Both the position numbers and the translations under genes were made by a program. From Brevundimonas sp. (GTDB lineage Bacteria; Pseudomonadota; Alphaproteobacteria; Caulobacterales; Caulobacteraceae): DNA of 7,632 nucleotides. Below are positions 6,019 to 7,632 of this stretch, one piece after another; the stretch's first letter is position 1, and each line of letters opens with the position of its first letter. The stretch spans positions 1 through 7,632 of the forward strand of contig JAVHYH010000159.1 in the NCBI GenBank assembly GCA_031119155.1. The letters run 5' to 3'. The notes under the pieces are model-generated. The model searched no databases. It had not been told where the DNA came from and was given only the letters and a program-made list of their open reading frames with translations.

Positions 6019-6046
6019 TCGGGGCGGCTTGCGGAAGTCGCCCCGA
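6019..6046 (+). terminator. strong hairpin after the receptor gene (U-tract-less terminator or mRNA 3' stabiliser)
   Basis: TCGGGGCGGCTT (6019-6030) and AAGTCGCCCCGA (6035-6046) form a 12-bp stem with one G-U wobble around a GCGG tetraloop. It begins ten bases after the stop codon. No T-run follows, so efficient intrinsic termination is doubtful; it may act with Rho or protect the 3' end. It is the only terminator-like structure between the receptor and uvrA. Confidence 0.55.
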
Positions 6047-6083
6047 CGCCGATCCGGCCGATGAGCCGTCACCCTGCTGCCAC

Positions 6084-6096
6084 CTGCTGTCAGCAG
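6084..6096. repeat. 13-bp palindrome upstream of the uvrA promoter
   Basis: CTGCTG-T-CAGCAG is a perfect inverted repeat around one base, sitting just upstream of the probable -35 region. A further CTGCTG lies directly before it (6074-6079). It shares the TGCTG/CAGCA half-site with the inverted repeat at 6132-6147. No known regulator is recognised. Confidence 0.4.
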
Positions 6097-6116
6097 TCTG
6101 GCGAAACCGGACGTGG

Positions 6117-6131
6117 GTTCCTATAATGTTC
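6117..6131 (+). promoter_or_regulatory. LexA (SOS) box overlapping the uvrA -10 element
   Basis: GTTC (6117-6120), seven bases, GTTC (6128-6131) is an exact copy of the alphaproteobacterial LexA operator GTTC-N7-GTTC. The seven-base spacer is CTATAAT, so a perfect TATAAT -10 (6122-6127) lies inside the operator and bound LexA would block the promoter. The -35 is weak; CTGGCG at 6098-6103 (18-base spacing) is the best candidate. Transcription would begin near 6134, leaving a leader of about 78 bases before the ATG at 6212. uvrA is a standard SOS gene, so motif, position and target agree. Confidence 0.9.
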
Positions 6132-6147
6132 TTGCTGATTTCAGCAA
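6132..6147 (+). repeat. inverted repeat at the uvrA transcription start
   Basis: TTGCTG-ATTT-CAGCAA is a 6-bp inverted repeat with a four-base loop. It begins immediately after the second LexA half-site and spans the expected transcription start. It could be a 5'-end RNA hairpin or a second operator; its arms resemble those of the 6084-6096 palindrome. Confidence 0.4.
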
Positions 6148-6211
6148 AACATCCCCCATATAGCGCTGTCGCGCCGGACCCTCCCCGGCCCCTCCGCGTT
6201 CTCCGGATTCC

Positions 6212-7632
6212 ATGACCGAAAAGCACAACTTCATCCGCGTCCGCGGCGCCCGTGAGCACAATCTCAAGGGCGTCGATCTCGACATTCCGCGCGAGAAGCT
6301 GGTGGTGATGACGGGCCTGTCGGGCTCGGGCAAATCCTCGCTGGCGTTCGACACCATCTATGCCGAGGGCCAGCGCCGCTATGTGGAGAGCCTGAGCGCC
6401 TATGCCCGCCAGTTCCTGGAGCTGATGGGCAAGCCGGACGTGGACCTGATCGAGGGGCTGAGCCCGGCGATCTCCATCGAGCAGAAGACCACCTCGAAGA
6501 ACCCGCGCTCGACGGTCGGCACGGTCACCGAGATCCACGACTACATGCGCCTGCTGTGGGCGCGGGTCGGCGTGCCCTACTCGCCCGCGACCGGCCTGCC
6601 GATCGAAAGCCAGACCATTTCGATGATGGTCGACAAGCTGACGGCGCTGGCGGACGGCGAACGCCTGCTGCTGCTGGCTCCCGTCGTGCGCGGCCGCAAG
6701 GGCGAGTACAAGAAGGAGATGGCCGAGTGGCAGCGCGCGGGCTTCCAGCGCGTGAAGATCGACGGCGAGTTCTACGCCATCGAGGACGCCCCGGCGCTGG
6801 ACAAGAAGTTCAAGCACGACATCGACATCGTCGTGGACCGGATTGTCACCAAACAGGGGCTTGAGGGTCGCTACGCCGACAGCCTGCAGACCGCGCTCGG
6901 TCTGGCGGACGGCATCGCCGTGGCGGAATGGGCCAACACCATGGACGGCGAGACCGGCCCGCGGCGGATCACCTTCTCCGAGAAATTCGCCTGCCCGGTC
7001 TCCGGCTTCACGATCAGCGAGGTCGAGCCGCGGCTGTTCTCGTTCAACAACCCCTTCGGGGCGTGTCCGGTCTGTGACGGGCTGGGCGTGAAGCTGGCCT
7101 TCGACGCCGATCTGGTGGTGCCGGATCGCGACAAGACCCTGCATGCGGGCGCTGTCGCGCCGTGGTCGCGCGGGCCCTCGCCGCTCTACACCCAGACGCT
7201 GCAGTCGCTGTCGACCCACTACGGCTTCTCGATGGACAAGCCGTGGCGCGAGCTGCCGGGCAAGGCGCAGAATGTCATCCTGCAGGGCTCGGGCGGTGAG
7301 AAGATCAAATTCGTCTATGACGACAACGCCCGGAAATACGAGACGCTGAAGGCCTTCGAGGGCGTTTTGCCGAACCTCGAGCGCCGTTGGCGCGAGACGG
7401 ATTCGGCCTGGGTGCGTGAGGAACTGGGCCGCTTCCAGTCCGAGACGCCGTGCGAGGCCTGTGGCGGCAAGCGCCTGAAGCCGGAAGCGCTGGCGGTGAA
7501 GATCGCGGGCGAGGACATCGCCGAGGTGTCCTGGCTGTCGATCAAGCACGCCCATGAATGGTTCATGGGCCTCGAGGGCAAGCTGACCGACAAGCAGATG
7601 GAGATCGCCCGGCGGATCCTGAAGGAGATCAA
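6212..7632 (+). CDS. uvrA: UvrABC excinuclease subunit A (damage-recognition ATPase), N-terminal half, runs off the window
   Basis: UvrA dimers scan DNA for bulky lesions and load UvrB in nucleotide excision repair. The frame is open from the ATG at 6212 to the window end (473 codons of a usual ~950-970). It aligns by eye with E. coli UvrA throughout: [18 protein letters not shown], Walker [10 protein letters not shown] (35-43), [18 protein letters not shown] (52-69), [12 protein letters not shown] (81-92), [13 protein letters not shown] (99-111, the start of the UvrB-binding region) and [21 protein letters not shown] (272-292). The second CxxC-type element is at C414/C417 ([15 protein letters not shown]). 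The first zinc module reads C261-P-V-S264 with C285 and C288, so one of the four E. coli ligands is serine. The start gives the family N-terminus; no Shine-Dalgarno is evident. Expression should be SOS-induced through the LexA box about 80 bases upstream. The second ABC cassette and stop codon are beyond the window. Confidence 0.97.
   Translation, partial: MTEKHNFIRVRGAREHNLKGVDLDIPREKLVVMTGLSGSGKSSLAFDTIYAEGQRRYVESLSAYARQFLELMGKPDVDLIEGLSPAISIEQKTTSKNPRSTVGTVTEIHDYMRLLWARVGVPYSPATGLPIESQTISMMVDKLTALADGERLLLLAPVVRGRKGEYKKEMAEWQRAGFQRVKIDGEFYAIEDAPALDKKFKHDIDIVVDRIVTKQGLEGRYADSLQTALGLADGIAVAEWANTMDGETGPRRITFSEKFACPVSGFTISEVEPRLFSFNNPFGACPVCDGLGVKLAFDADLVVPDRDKTLHAGAVAPWSRGPSPLYTQTLQSLSTHYGFSMDKPWRELPGKAQNVILQGSGGEKIKFVYDDNARKYETLKAFEGVLPNLERRWRETDSAWVREELGRFQSETPCEACGGKRLKPEALAVKIAGEDIAEVSWLSIKHAHEWFMGLEGKLTDKQMEIARRILKEI

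Noticed and set aside
6002..7555. A 517-codon open frame on the - strand opposite uvrA
   Set aside because: The + strand frame from 6212 aligns with UvrA along its whole length. The - strand product is low-complexity Arg/Ala/Leu-rich shadow sequence.
1..7632. Defence island, CRISPR array, insertion sequence, prophage or tRNA attachment site
   Set aside because: No repeat-spacer structure, transposase, integrase, terminal repeats or tRNA-like segment is seen, and the base composition is even apart from the AT-rich receptor promoter.

Overview
The window reads as chromosomal DNA of an alphaproteobacterium, most likely Caulobacteraceae and close to Brevundimonas. The grounds are the high GC content with GC-biased third codon positions, a LexA site of the alphaproteobacterial direct-repeat type (GTTC-N7-GTTC), a Caulobacter-type -10 element, a large TonB-dependent receptor, and a UvrA with the variant CPVSGF zinc motif that I recall from this class. 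The genus is an inference from protein style, not from a search. I see no mobile element, CRISPR array, tRNA or rRNA, and no gene-free stretch longer than about 205 bases.

Left part (1-2284): the window opens inside an EAL-domain protein (+ strand, 5' end missing) that ends at 616. Facing it on the - strand is an ABC-F ATPase gene (523-2181). The two genes overlap tail to tail by 94 bases, so the last ~30 residues of the ATPase are antisense to the end of the EAL domain. Just upstream of the ATPase, overlapping its start, is a 45-codon single-helix membrane protein (2147-2284) with a good Shine-Dalgarno. The two probably form one - strand operon with translational coupling, possibly driven by a general-stress (EcfG-like) promoter.

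Middle part (2285-6046): a divergent intergenic region with a 12-bp hairpin leads into a small cysteine-containing lipoprotein (2412-2852), then a group III truncated hemoglobin (2905-3384). The globin has a candidate leaderless promoter carrying a 12-bp palindrome. Next comes a TonB-dependent outer-membrane receptor (3471-6008) whose promoter holds a perfect 17-bp Fur-like palindrome filling the -35/-10 spacer. This makes the receptor an iron-repressed importer of an unidentified iron chelate or heme-like ligand. A 12-bp hairpin follows its stop codon.

Right part (6047-7632): the uvrA gene begins at 6212 and runs off the window after 473 codons. Its promoter has a perfect TATAAT -10 lying exactly inside the 7-nt spacer of a LexA box, so LexA would directly block RNA polymerase. 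Two related inverted repeats flank this promoter.

The genes do not form one pathway. They are housekeeping and accessory units: c-di-GMP signalling, ribosome-associated ATPase, iron uptake with a neighbouring globin, and nucleotide excision repair. The best-supported new content is regulatory. I did not find evidence for an undescribed multi-gene system such as a defence island.
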